In this document: positions 1-6,550 of the stretch, piece after piece | How positions within the stretch are numbered: position 1 is the first letter of the stretch | Layout: each line of letters starts with the position of its first letter | From: Thermoplasmata archaeon | GTDB lineage: Archaea > Thermoplasmatota > Thermoplasmata > Thermoplasmatales > Thermoplasmataceae | NCBI GenBank assembly: GCA_021826835.1 | Contig: JAKAYH010000019.1 | Coordinates: 1-14,407 of the forward strand | Reading direction: 5' to 3' | DNA: 14,407 bases | Notes under the pieces: model-generated | Told to the model about the DNA's origin: nothing | Seen by the model: only the letters and a program-made list of their open reading frames with translations | Database searches by the model: none | Made by a program: the position numbers and the translations under genes

Positions 1-1
1 G

Positions 2-541
2 ATCAAAGTTCCCTTTGTTCCGGGAAGAATGGATGCACTCCAGGAGCAGACAGATGTGGAATCCATTGATTTGCTTAAGCCAAAAGCTGACGGTTTCCGA
101 AATTATGCACCAGAATCAGGAAATATAAAGGAGGAATTTCTGCTTGTGGACAAAGCGCAGCTGCTTGCATTGACAATTCCTGAAATGACTGTCCTGATTG
201 GTGGAATGAGGGTACTGGACGCCAATTACAGGAATTCTCAGAATGGTGTGTTCACTGAACATCCAGGAATACTCTCCAATGACTTCTTTGTGAACCTCCT
301 TGACCAAGGAACGACCTGGAAATCCAAGAATGATTCTCACTCACTGTTTGAAGGAATGGATGCAAAATCAGGGAAAACGAAATGGACAGCAAGTAGGGTG
401 GATCTGATATTTGGTTCCCACTCTGAATTGCGTGCAGTTGCAGAGGTCTATGGAAGTCGTGACGGAAAGGAGAAGTTTGTGACGGATTTTGTTGCTGCAT
501 GGGCAAAGATAATGAACCTAGATAGGTATGACATCAAATAA
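2..541 (+). CDS. katG: Catalase-peroxidase KatG, C-terminal part (5' end outside window)
   Basis: Haem catalase-peroxidase that removes hydrogen peroxide and also peroxidises organic donors. Only the last 179 residues are present; the frame is open from base 2, so the start lies upstream and the ATG at base 29 is internal. The segment is the C-terminal peroxidase-like domain, which supports folding of the catalytic N-terminal domain but binds no haem. Family landmarks read in order: [74 protein letters not shown], and the typical ending [16 protein letters not shown]. The frame is intact and the C-terminus is full length. The gene is visibly richer in G+C than those that follow, which suggests it belongs to the resident chromosome and the defence genes are a later insertion (inference). 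Identification is near certain. Confidence 0.97.
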   Translation: MKVPFVPGRMDALQEQTDVESIDLLKPKADGFRNYAPESGNIKEEFLLVDKAQLLALTIPEMTVLIGGMRVLDANYRNSQNGVFTEHPGILSNDFFVNLLDQGTTWKSKNDSHSLFEGMDAKSGKTKWTASRVDLIFGSHSELRAVAEVYGSRDGKEKFVTDFVAAWAKIMNLDRYDIK

Positions 542-564
542 CACGTAGAAATAGATATTTACTA

Positions 565-611
565 ATTTTTACATTTTTTACTAAAATAACAATTTATAGT
601 TAAATTTTTTT
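565..611 (+). terminator. Probable T-run terminator after katG
   Basis: Three T-runs (566-570, 574-579 and 605-611) follow the katG stop within 70 bases, with no strong hairpin ahead of them. Archaeal RNA polymerase terminates at such oligo-T tracts, so this is the likely 3' end of the katG transcript. Confidence 0.5.
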
Positions 612-615
612 ATTG

Positions 616-654
616 TATACCGATTGGTATATATGGTTAAAACCACAATTAACC
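616..654. promoter_or_regulatory. Two tandem palindromes, possible operator
   Basis: The first is TATACC-GATT-GGTATA (616-631), a perfect six-base inverted repeat around a four-base centre. The second, three bases later, is GGTTAA at 635-640 with TTAACC at 649-654 around eight bases. The first has the size and form of a dimeric repressor operator of the TetR type. They lie past the katG T-runs and over 200 bases ahead of gajA, so which transcript they would control is unclear. Chance symmetry in A/T-rich sequence is possible for the second one. Confidence 0.35.
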
Positions 655-856
655 TTGACGATGAATTTTAAAGAATCTACAATTGTAAAAAGTAATATTT
701 CTAGCATTCAATTTCCTACATAGAAGTTGTGTAAAAGTTCTTATAAGGTTCTTAATATATTCTGATAGTGACATCCGTACGGAACCGATTGAGAAACATG
801 AATTGCATTTATCGCTTTGTGTTTTATGAGATAGAATTTGGAAGGTGGGAAAGAAA

Positions 857-2665
857 TTGATATTCATTCATCACATCCTTCTAAAAAATTATAGAAGATT
901 CGAAAATGTGAAAATACCATTCAAACCAAAAACTTTGATATTGGGTGAAAATAACACAGGCAAAACTTCGCTTTTATCAATTTTAGAATTTATCTTAAGT
1001 CCTGTAAAAAGAGGTGGATGGTATCTCACTGAAGAAGATTTGAGCAATAATTTAGAAACTGGTGAAGCTTTAGAAGTGATTCTTGATCTTAGATCACTCA
1101 ATAATGATCAATTTGATGAAGAGGAGAAGTTATTTTTTGGAGTACACGTGGAGATACCTCCAGACGGAGTCGAAAGACTTCTTCTTAAATTGAAATGCTT
1201 TCGTGAAGAAGAAACTGGCGATTTTCTTTGTCAGGTATTTTACACTAAAGAAGATGGTATGGAGGAGGAGAGAGTGAGACCTAACGAACTCAAAAGGATT
1301 CCTTTCTTTTTAATTCCAGCTTTGAGGAATGCGCAGAAGGATCTTGTCTATAAATCAGGTCTCTGGGGTAGAATGCTGGGTGAGGTAAACATTTCACCAG
1401 AAAGCAGAGAGGAAATTAGGTTACTCGCAAATGAGGTAGCAGAACAAACAATGTCGATAATACTCGGGGAGGAGACAATAACAAAAGTAAAATCCGATTT
1501 TGATAATTTATTCAGATCAGTGTTGTGGAGTAGAGATTCTTTTGGAGAATTGAGTTTCTCTGCATTACCTTCTAACCATAAAGAATTCTTGCAAACGTTA
1601 CAAATCCTGCTTCGTAACCCAGGTGATAAATCGGTATTTGGAATACTCGATCATGGCGAAGGAACTCAAAGCATAACCGTTATTTTCCTCATGATTTCTT
1701 ATGCAAAATCAATAGGATATAGGGAGCCAATTATTGCGGTTGAAGAACCCGAGAATCATCTTCATCCGCATTCTACACGTGCTCTTGTATCCTATTTATG
1801 GAGTATACCTCATCAAGTTATCCTGACAACTCATTCCACAGAAGTTGCCAACATGGTAACCCCTGACCAGATTGTCTTACTCAAACGAAAAGGAAACAGT
1901 ACAGTTTCAAGATACATTCCGGAAGGATACTTTAATAAAAAAGAAATTAGAACCATTGGGAGGTATGTGAGAACCTCAGGGAGCGAAATGTACTTCGCCA
2001 AATGTGTTCTTTTAGTTGAGGGGGATACTGAGCGCGTAGCTCTCCCAATTTTCTCTAAGGCCTTGGGAATAGACCTTGATCAACTTGGAATATCTGTGAT
2101 CGGAGTATCTGGAGCAGGAGATTTCAGTCTTCTAGCTAGGTTACTTCATCAGAATTCACTGGATATCCCTTCATACATAATGTGTGACAATGATACTGCT
2201 GGTTGGAATTTCGCATTTGAAATGAAAAAAAAGGGACTCATTAATATAAATATAGAAGGTGAAAAAGGAGAAGTGCTAAGAAATAATTTAGAGTCAGTAG
2301 GTGTTTTTGTTTTGCCAAGCGGCAATTTCGAACAATATATAATTGATCAGGGATATCTAGATGCCTACGAGAAGGCAATCTCTGTTGTATTCGGGGAAAA
2401 TAAATTGGATTCATACATACAAAAACGAGAAAGGGAAGAGAATGATTCGAATTTCAAGAATAGTGAGAGAAGTTATAAAGTGCTTAAGTTTATTTCCAAA
2501 TATAAGAGAAAACCAGAGTTAGCGATTGAAGTGGCCGAGATTCTTTCAAATACTGATTCTGGACAAATGCATATTCCAGAATATTTCAAAAAAGTACTTC
2601 TTGCTATGCAAGTTTTGGCCAAGAGAGAAATAGAAACTTCAAGTAATCTTCAACAAGAGTCGTGA
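857..2665 (+). CDS. gajA: Gabija system nuclease GajA (OLD-family ATPase-TOPRIM protein)
   Basis: Sequence-specific DNA nickase of the Gabija anti-phage system, an ATP-sensing DNA endonuclease that forms a large complex with GajB. The 602-residue protein is close to the size of characterised GajA (about 580). Numbering from the TTG at 857: an ABC-type ATPase domain with Walker A GENNTGKTS (30-38), signature-like DHGEGTQS (265-272), Walker B IIAVEEPENHLHP (292-304) and H-loop TTHS (324-327). Then comes a TOPRIM nuclease domain with the glutamate motif LLVEGDTE (385-392) and the metal-binding motif MCDNDTAGW (442-450). All catalytic motifs look intact. The start is chosen at TTG 857 because AAGGTGGG (842-849), a good ribosome-binding site, lies seven bases upstream; the GTG at 845 is part of that site. 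The gene directly precedes the helicase gajB on the same strand. A stand-alone OLD nuclease is the alternative, but the partner makes Gabija much more likely. Confidence 0.9.
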   Translation: MIFIHHILLKNYRRFENVKIPFKPKTLILGENNTGKTSLLSILEFILSPVKRGGWYLTEEDLSNNLETGEALEVILDLRSLNNDQFDEEEKLFFGVHVEIPPDGVERLLLKLKCFREEETGDFLCQVFYTKEDGMEEERVRPNELKRIPFFLIPALRNAQKDLVYKSGLWGRMLGEVNISPESREEIRLLANEVAEQTMSIILGEETITKVKSDFDNLFRSVLWSRDSFGELSFSALPSNHKEFLQTLQILLRNPGDKSVFGILDHGEGTQSITVIFLMISYAKSIGYREPIIAVEEPENHLHPHSTRALVSYLWSIPHQVILTTHSTEVANMVTPDQIVLLKRKGNSTVSRYIPEGYFNKKEIRTIGRYVRTSGSEMYFAKCVLLVEGDTERVALPIFSKALGIDLDQLGISVIGVSGAGDFSLLARLLHQNSLDIPSYIMCDNDTAGWNFAFEMKKKGLININIEGEKGEVLRNNLESVGVFVLPSGNFEQYIIDQGYLDAYEKAISVVFGENKLDSYIQKREREENDSNFKNSERSYKVLKFISKYKRKPELAIEVAEILSNTDSGQMHIPEYFKKVLLAMQVLAKREIETSSNLQQES

Positions 2666-2707
2666 ATTTGTTGCATATTTCTAACTGTGATCCGGGGGTA
2701 TTTTCTC

Positions 2708-4474
2708 TTGACGGTTTTTAATGACCTAGATGAACTGCAGAGACAGATAGTTGAAAACACCAATGAAAACATTTTACTAATAGCAGGTCCAGGTAGTGGG
2801 AAAACCCGCGTTCTGGTCCATAAGATCGCAAACGCATTAGAAAAAAATTCGAATAAAAAAATTGGCTGTTTAGGATTAACTTTTACGAGTGAAGCAGCAA
2901 AGAAAATGAAAGAAGAACTGGAAAAATTAGTTTCTGCAAATAATTTGAGGGGCACTTTCTTGGGAAATTACCACCAATTCGGACAATATCTTCTTAGAAA
3001 ATATGGTCATCATTTAGGGATATCTAGAAATTTTCGAGTAATTGACGAGGAACAATCTTTAAGTGTTCTATCGGAAACAGTAGATAGACTTGGAATCAAT
3101 GGGTACACCAAAAAAAAACTGCACGACCAGATCTATAGGTTCCGTGGAAATGCGAAAATGCCAAAGGAAGAAGACCTAAGTGGAACGCCCGAAGAATTTG
3201 TTAGGATTGTACAAGAGTTTGAAAAAGACAGGAGATCACAGAATCTTCTAGATTTTGATGATCTGATTTCTCTTCCGATAAAGTTGCTTCGTAATAATCT
3301 TCCTCTAAAGAAACATATTCAATACCTATTTCAATACGTCTTCGTAGACGAACTTCAAGATACCAGTTTTCTCCAACTTGAATTTTTGAAACTGATTTGT
3401 GATCCAAAAAATAATTTAATTTTCGGAGTAGCAGATGAGGATCAAATCCTGTACGAATGGCGAGATGCGAGAGTGGAAACCATTGAAGAGTTTAGAAAAT
3501 TTTTCAATGCAACTGAGAAATGGTTAGTCTATAACTATAGATCCCCACAATTAATTCTTGATGTCGCAGATTCCTTGATAAAGAATAACCAAGTTCGCCA
3601 TGACAGATCTCTGATTTCGAAAGTTAAAGATAGTAAAGGTTTTGTTTACATGCACAAAACTGATGATCCCACTGAGGAAGCCAGATACGTTGCAACCAAT
3701 ATTCAAAAGAGTATTGAGTCTGGAAATCAGAATGCTAGCCATGCTATATTTTTAAGGGACGCTTGGATGATGAAAGACATAAAGAAATCTCTGTATGAGC
3801 AGCAAATCCCCTTTGTGCATATTGGAGACCGAAGCTTTCAAAAAAAACCACTTACCAGATTTACCAAAATGGCAATATCGATAGCAAGTGGATTCAATGA
3901 ACCTTTTGAAAGAACATTTGAGTATTTTAAAGGCCTAAAAAATGAATACCATATAATCCCCTTCTATGAAAAAGAATTGCACGATCTTATCGACTATCTT
4001 GCCAAGAAACCTATATCACATTTTGTCCGCGATTTGTACACTAAAATTGGAATAACGAAAGACTTTGGAGCAGATTCGGACTCCGACGAACATATAATAT
4101 TACGAATAATTGAGTATGCAATTGTGCAAGGAGCAACCAGCTATACAGTTTTGAATGACATGCTTACCATGGAATGGAACAGGTTACAAGATCAGGTATT
4201 AATGTCTGAGAATAAGGTGAAACTTATGACCATCCATCAGGCCAAGGGACAAGAGTTTCCAGTGGTTTATATTATGCATATGGAGGATTCTTATATTCCC
4301 AGAATACGCAAGAATTCGACATTTAATCTTCCTGAGGAAAGAAGATTACTCTTTGTTGCAATAACTAGGGCTATGAAAAAGGTGCTCATGACATATAGCA
4401 GATCTGAAAAGATGCAAATGGAACCATCCAGATTTCTGAAGGAGATTCCTGCTTCTTTGATCATATATATTTAA
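2708..4474 (+). CDS. gajB: Gabija system helicase GajB (UvrD/Rep-like, superfamily 1)
   Basis: ATP-dependent DNA helicase of superfamily 1A, the GajB partner that binds the GajA tetramer and helps trigger DNA degradation. All seven motifs are present, numbered from TTG 2708: Q-motif LDELQRQIVE (7-16), I AGPGSGKTR (26-34), Ia LTFTSEAA (57-64), II VDELQD (213-218), III ADEDQILYEWR (242-252), IV VYNYRSP (274-280), V LMTIHQAKGQEF (506-517) and VI ERRLLFVAITRA (544-555). Motif III usually reads GDDDQSIYGWR and motif V KGLEF, so both are mildly divergent. At 588 residues it is longer than the best known GajB (about 500). TTG 2708 is preferred over GTG 2687 because GGGGGT (2694-2699) stands eight bases ahead of it and nothing comparable precedes the GTG. 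It begins 42 bases after the gajA stop, so the two are probably co-transcribed. Confidence 0.9.
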   Translation: MTVFNDLDELQRQIVENTNENILLIAGPGSGKTRVLVHKIANALEKNSNKKIGCLGLTFTSEAAKKMKEELEKLVSANNLRGTFLGNYHQFGQYLLRKYGHHLGISRNFRVIDEEQSLSVLSETVDRLGINGYTKKKLHDQIYRFRGNAKMPKEEDLSGTPEEFVRIVQEFEKDRRSQNLLDFDDLISLPIKLLRNNLPLKKHIQYLFQYVFVDELQDTSFLQLEFLKLICDPKNNLIFGVADEDQILYEWRDARVETIEEFRKFFNATEKWLVYNYRSPQLILDVADSLIKNNQVRHDRSLISKVKDSKGFVYMHKTDDPTEEARYVATNIQKSIESGNQNASHAIFLRDAWMMKDIKKSLYEQQIPFVHIGDRSFQKKPLTRFTKMAISIASGFNEPFERTFEYFKGLKNEYHIIPFYEKELHDLIDYLAKKPISHFVRDLYTKIGITKDFGADSDSDEHIILRIIEYAIVQGATSYTVLNDMLTMEWNRLQDQVLMSENKVKLMTIHQAKGQEFPVVYIMHMEDSYIPRIRKNSTFNLPEERRLLFVAITRAMKKVLMTYSRSEKMQMEPSRFLKEIPASLIIYI

Positions 4475-4531
4475 ATGTAATCAATAAATGAATCACTAAA
4501 TTGATCTAAACAATTCAGAATCAGTATTGGG

Positions 4532-4539
4532 TATTAAAA
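4532..4539 (+). promoter_or_regulatory. Possible TATA box for the two membrane-protein genes
   Basis: TATTAAAA lies about 34 bases ahead of the GTG at 4573. An archaeal start site some 25 bases downstream of the box would give a leader of roughly ten bases. A second box, TATATAAG (4689-4696), could make a separate short-leader transcript of the 226-residue gene. Both fit by spacing only. Confidence 0.3.
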
Positions 4540-4572
4540 AGAAGACGCTATGGGATAGTATAACAACGAAGA

Positions 4573-4716
4573 GTGATTTTAGTTAGGATAGGTACTTCAC
4601 TATTTCTGCATGGGTTACTTGCAATACTCACTCTTTATAAGTATATTTTTGAAATATTTCCCACATTCGGCTTAATAGTAATCTTCTTATATAAGAATGA
4701 TCTAAACAAATTGTGA
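4573..4716 (+). CDS. Small two-helix membrane protein, unknown function
   Basis: A 47-residue reading frame from GTG 4573 to TGA 4716. It is strongly hydrophobic, with two predicted membrane helices at about residues 6-22 (from IGTSLFLHGLLA) and 25-41 (ending FGLIVIFLY), then a short polar tail KNDLNKL. Its stop overlaps the GTG start of the next gene as GTGA (4713-4716), the arrangement of translationally coupled genes, and this is the main reason to believe it. There is no clear ribosome-binding site; a TATA-like box at 4532-4539 fits a short leader. It could instead be the first part of one longer membrane protein split by a frameshift, or a chance hydrophobic frame in T-rich DNA. No family is recognised. 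By position, 98 bases after gajB, it may be a small component of a defence cassette (inference). Confidence 0.4.
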   Translation: MILVRIGTSLFLHGLLAILTLYKYIFEIFPTFGLIVIFLYKNDLNKL

Positions 4717-5393
4717 GTTTAACCATTTCTTTGGCTCCATTCCAGACACTTGTTTACATATTTCCAACGCTACTTTTCTTTATAAGCACAATGTCAAGGA
4801 TAATTCTAACTTTCTCTACAAAGAAAAACTTGATGCAAGAGGTTTTTGAATACACTCAAGACTTTTTTACCGACATCATGAAAAATGCTACAGGAGAGCA
4901 AAACATAGATTTGAATTCGTTATTTACTCAAGTTATTGTTCAAGCAAGTAATAAAACACAACCCCAACAGTCTAAAAACTTTTTTCAAGAAAATGTTCTT
5001 ATCGATCAAGAGAAAAAGAGAAGAAACTCGAATTTTTTGTACGGATTGTTCATAGACTCTTTAGCTCTTTCTGTTGCGAATGGAGTAATAATTATGTTTG
5101 AAGCACAAAGTCTGTTCTATGGATTTATACTTTTGTTCCTAGGGATTGTTTTTTGCTCATTTGGCTTTACCGCCCTGTATGTAGAAAGATTGGGTTTTGC
5201 AACGTTTGTGGTTTTAATTATAATATTTGTACTGTTTCTCTCAGAATTATTTTTCCTCCTATCATCAAACATTGCTTGGTTGTACGAAATACCAGAGTAT
5301 TTTTCAATATGCTTGGTAATCGTTGTTTCTATTGCTCTCTATGTAGATCATCGGAATAAAAAAAAGGATTACCATAAGAACAATTTTACCTAA
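4713..5393 (+). CDS. Five-helix membrane protein, unknown function
   Basis: I do not recognise this 226-residue protein. It has one membrane helix near the N-terminus (about 9-33, FPTLLFFISTM), a polar region of some 75 residues (36-108), then four more helices (about 109-128, 134-157, 162-183 and 196-211) and a basic tail HRNKKKDYHKNN. Positive charges KKRR (101-104) before helix 2 and in the tail agree with both the loop and the tail facing the cytoplasm. No catalytic motif is visible. The start is GTG 4713, overlapping the stop of the 47-residue gene; TTG 4731 is an alternative. It lies downstream of gajB on the same strand, 238 bases away. Defence islands often carry multi-helix membrane proteins as abortive-infection effectors, so that role is possible but only inferred. 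The gene is notably A/T-rich. Confidence 0.75.
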   Translation: MSLTISLAPFQTLVYIFPTLLFFISTMSRIILTFSTKKNLMQEVFEYTQDFFTDIMKNATGEQNIDLNSLFTQVIVQASNKTQPQQSKNFFQENVLIDQEKKRRNSNFLYGLFIDSLALSVANGVIIMFEAQSLFYGFILLFLGIVFCSFGFTALYVERLGFATFVVLIIIFVLFLSELFFLLSSNIAWLYEIPEYFSICLVIVVSIALYVDHRNKKKDYHKNNFT

Positions 5394-5701
5394 AATCAAA
5401 CCTTTAAAATGATGTGTTCTTTTCTTATCACCCTTTTTCTCAAAGTAAAGTTGAAGTAACAAACCAAGTTAGTTTTCTATTTAATAATAAAGAAATGATG
5501 GTTGATACATGAAATCCCATTATCTCTCTATAATTCCATAATAAAAGTATAGGCATTGTGTGGTTATATTTTTCTGCATTTGTTTTCCTCGAAATTCACC
5601 CCGCAGGACGGAATAATTAGCCGGAAGCGATTTATAAACTCTGTTTGTAAATTCTGATATATTTGAGTGCTGCAGACGATATATGGAATTTATAATGAGC
5701 A
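5394..5701. other. Convergent intergenic region, possible extension of the 282-residue gene
   Basis: About 308 bases between two convergent genes. It holds the T-run terminator on the plus strand. On the minus strand, 5729 to 5520 stays open for 69 codons in a frame different from the 282-residue gene and overlaps its last 28 bases. Its only start is a GTG inside that gene. It could be chance, a small overlapping gene, or the true C-terminus of the upstream protein joined by a frameshift. No clear minus-strand T-run follows the stop at 5702, which leaves the real 3' end open. Confidence 0.35.
5416..5440 (+). terminator. Probable T-run terminator of the membrane-protein genes
   Basis: A pyrimidine-rich stretch with T-runs at 5417-5423 (one C inside) and 5434-5438 starts 23 bases after the stop of the 226-residue gene. 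This is a typical archaeal termination signal between convergent genes. Confidence 0.4.
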
Positions 5702-6550
5702 TTATGGCAAGAATATCGGATGAAGACACGGGAAAATATCATAAAACATGTAAAAATAGCATTTGTCATTTTCAAGCAATATATTGGCAATCTTATTTAT
5801 CTTTTGAGAAAACTCAGTAAAATGAATACCTGAATTTGAATCAAACTCACTGCAAAGCTCTTCCTTTCCTTTGTTAATGACCTGTAACTCATCTTCTATA
5901 TTGCAAAGAATTTCCCTAAACCTATTATTATCACGCCATTCAACTCCCCATATATGAAGAATCATTCCTTCTGGCTTCTCAGTAATTCCCACTGATATTG
6001 TGAATTGACGTTTATTTTTTTCCCACTTAAATACCATCGATCCTTCCTTAACTGAACCTATACTGTTTTCAATGGTGTTTTCGAAAATCCGTGTCGTTTT
6101 TTCAGCTACCAATTTTATGGAAGATAATGTGAGTGGTAATATGGCGTCCTGATGAAACAAATCGAATGAACCCCCATCCAAATAAAAATTATCAATTAAT
6201 GAGACTGATGCTTCATTTTTGTTAGATTCCAACATCAATTCTATGCCCCCTCCATGTTTTCCAAACGCTGGCCAAGACCTAGTATAACTAGTATTCAAAC
6301 GATTGTCAATTAAGTTCCCTTCGTTGTCTGTGAGTGTGAATGCCCCAGAATCAAAGCCATACCTGTGACGTGGGTTATACGTGAGGGAAAGATAATTTGA
6401 AGCCAATAAAGCACTCGAAAAAATTTGAGTGGATACATAAATAAAATTTTGATGAGCCACTGGTGTAGAGTTTTTAAATTTTACAAAGCAATGATATGGA
6501 GTTAACTTCAAGTTTTTAACACACCAAGGGTTGTACCTATACAATTGCAT
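5702..6550 (-). CDS. Orphan 282-residue protein, unknown function
   Basis: Not recognised. The protein is soluble, with no signal peptide or membrane helix. It looks like a mixed beta/alpha fold: a strand-rich middle (GFDSGAFTLTDNEG at 65-78, HGGGIELMLES at 99-109, FKWEKNKRQFTISVGI at 174-189, MILHIWGVEWRDN at 196-208) is followed by a charged helical stretch at about 210-260. Six cysteines (10, 21, 216, 233, 264, 275) are scattered without a zinc-site pattern. The ATG at 6550 is supported by a TATA box (6572-6579) at the spacing of a leaderless archaeal transcript. The gene stands alone, convergent with the Gabija side and about 1.5 kb from the start of the hsdM operon's last gene. A possible C-terminal frameshift is noted in the adjoining region entry. 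A defence role is only suggested by position. Confidence 0.7.
   Translation of the reverse strand: MQLYRYNPWCVKNLKLTPYHCFVKFKNSTPVAHQNFIYVSTQIFSSALLASNYLSLTYNPRHRYGFDSGAFTLTDNEGNLIDNRLNTSYTRSWPAFGKHGGGIELMLESNKNEASVSLIDNFYLDGGSFDLFHQDAILPLTLSSIKLVAEKTTRIFENTIENSIGSVKEGSMVFKWEKNKRQFTISVGITEKPEGMILHIWGVEWRDNNRFREILCNIEDELQVINKGKEELCSEFDSNSGIHFTEFSQKINKIANILLENDKCYFYMFYDIFPCLHPIFLP

Larger units (their letters stand above)
542..856. other. katG-gajA intergenic region
   Basis: No gene is supported in these 315 bases; the one longer open frame, on the minus strand at 649-867, lacks recognisable protein character. The stretch holds the katG T-run terminator, two adjacent palindromes (616-631 and 635-654), a perfect 10-base palindrome TCCGTACGGA at 774-783, and the presumed gajA promoter. 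Promoter candidates are the A/T boxes near 738-745 (CTTATAAG), 751-760 (CTTAATATAT) and 823-831 (GTTTTATGA). The last would place transcription start close to the gajA start codon, but none is decisive. The octamer ACCGATTG occurs twice, once inside the first palindrome and once just after the 774-783 palindrome. Confidence 0.5.

Noticed and set aside
649..867. 72-codon minus-strand frame ahead of gajA
   Set aside because: It runs through the palindromes, the promoter region and into the start of gajA, and shows no protein-family character.
5520..5729. 69-codon minus-strand frame as an independent gene
   Set aside because: Its only start is a GTG inside the 282-residue gene, with no ribosome-binding site or family; kept only as a possible frameshifted extension.
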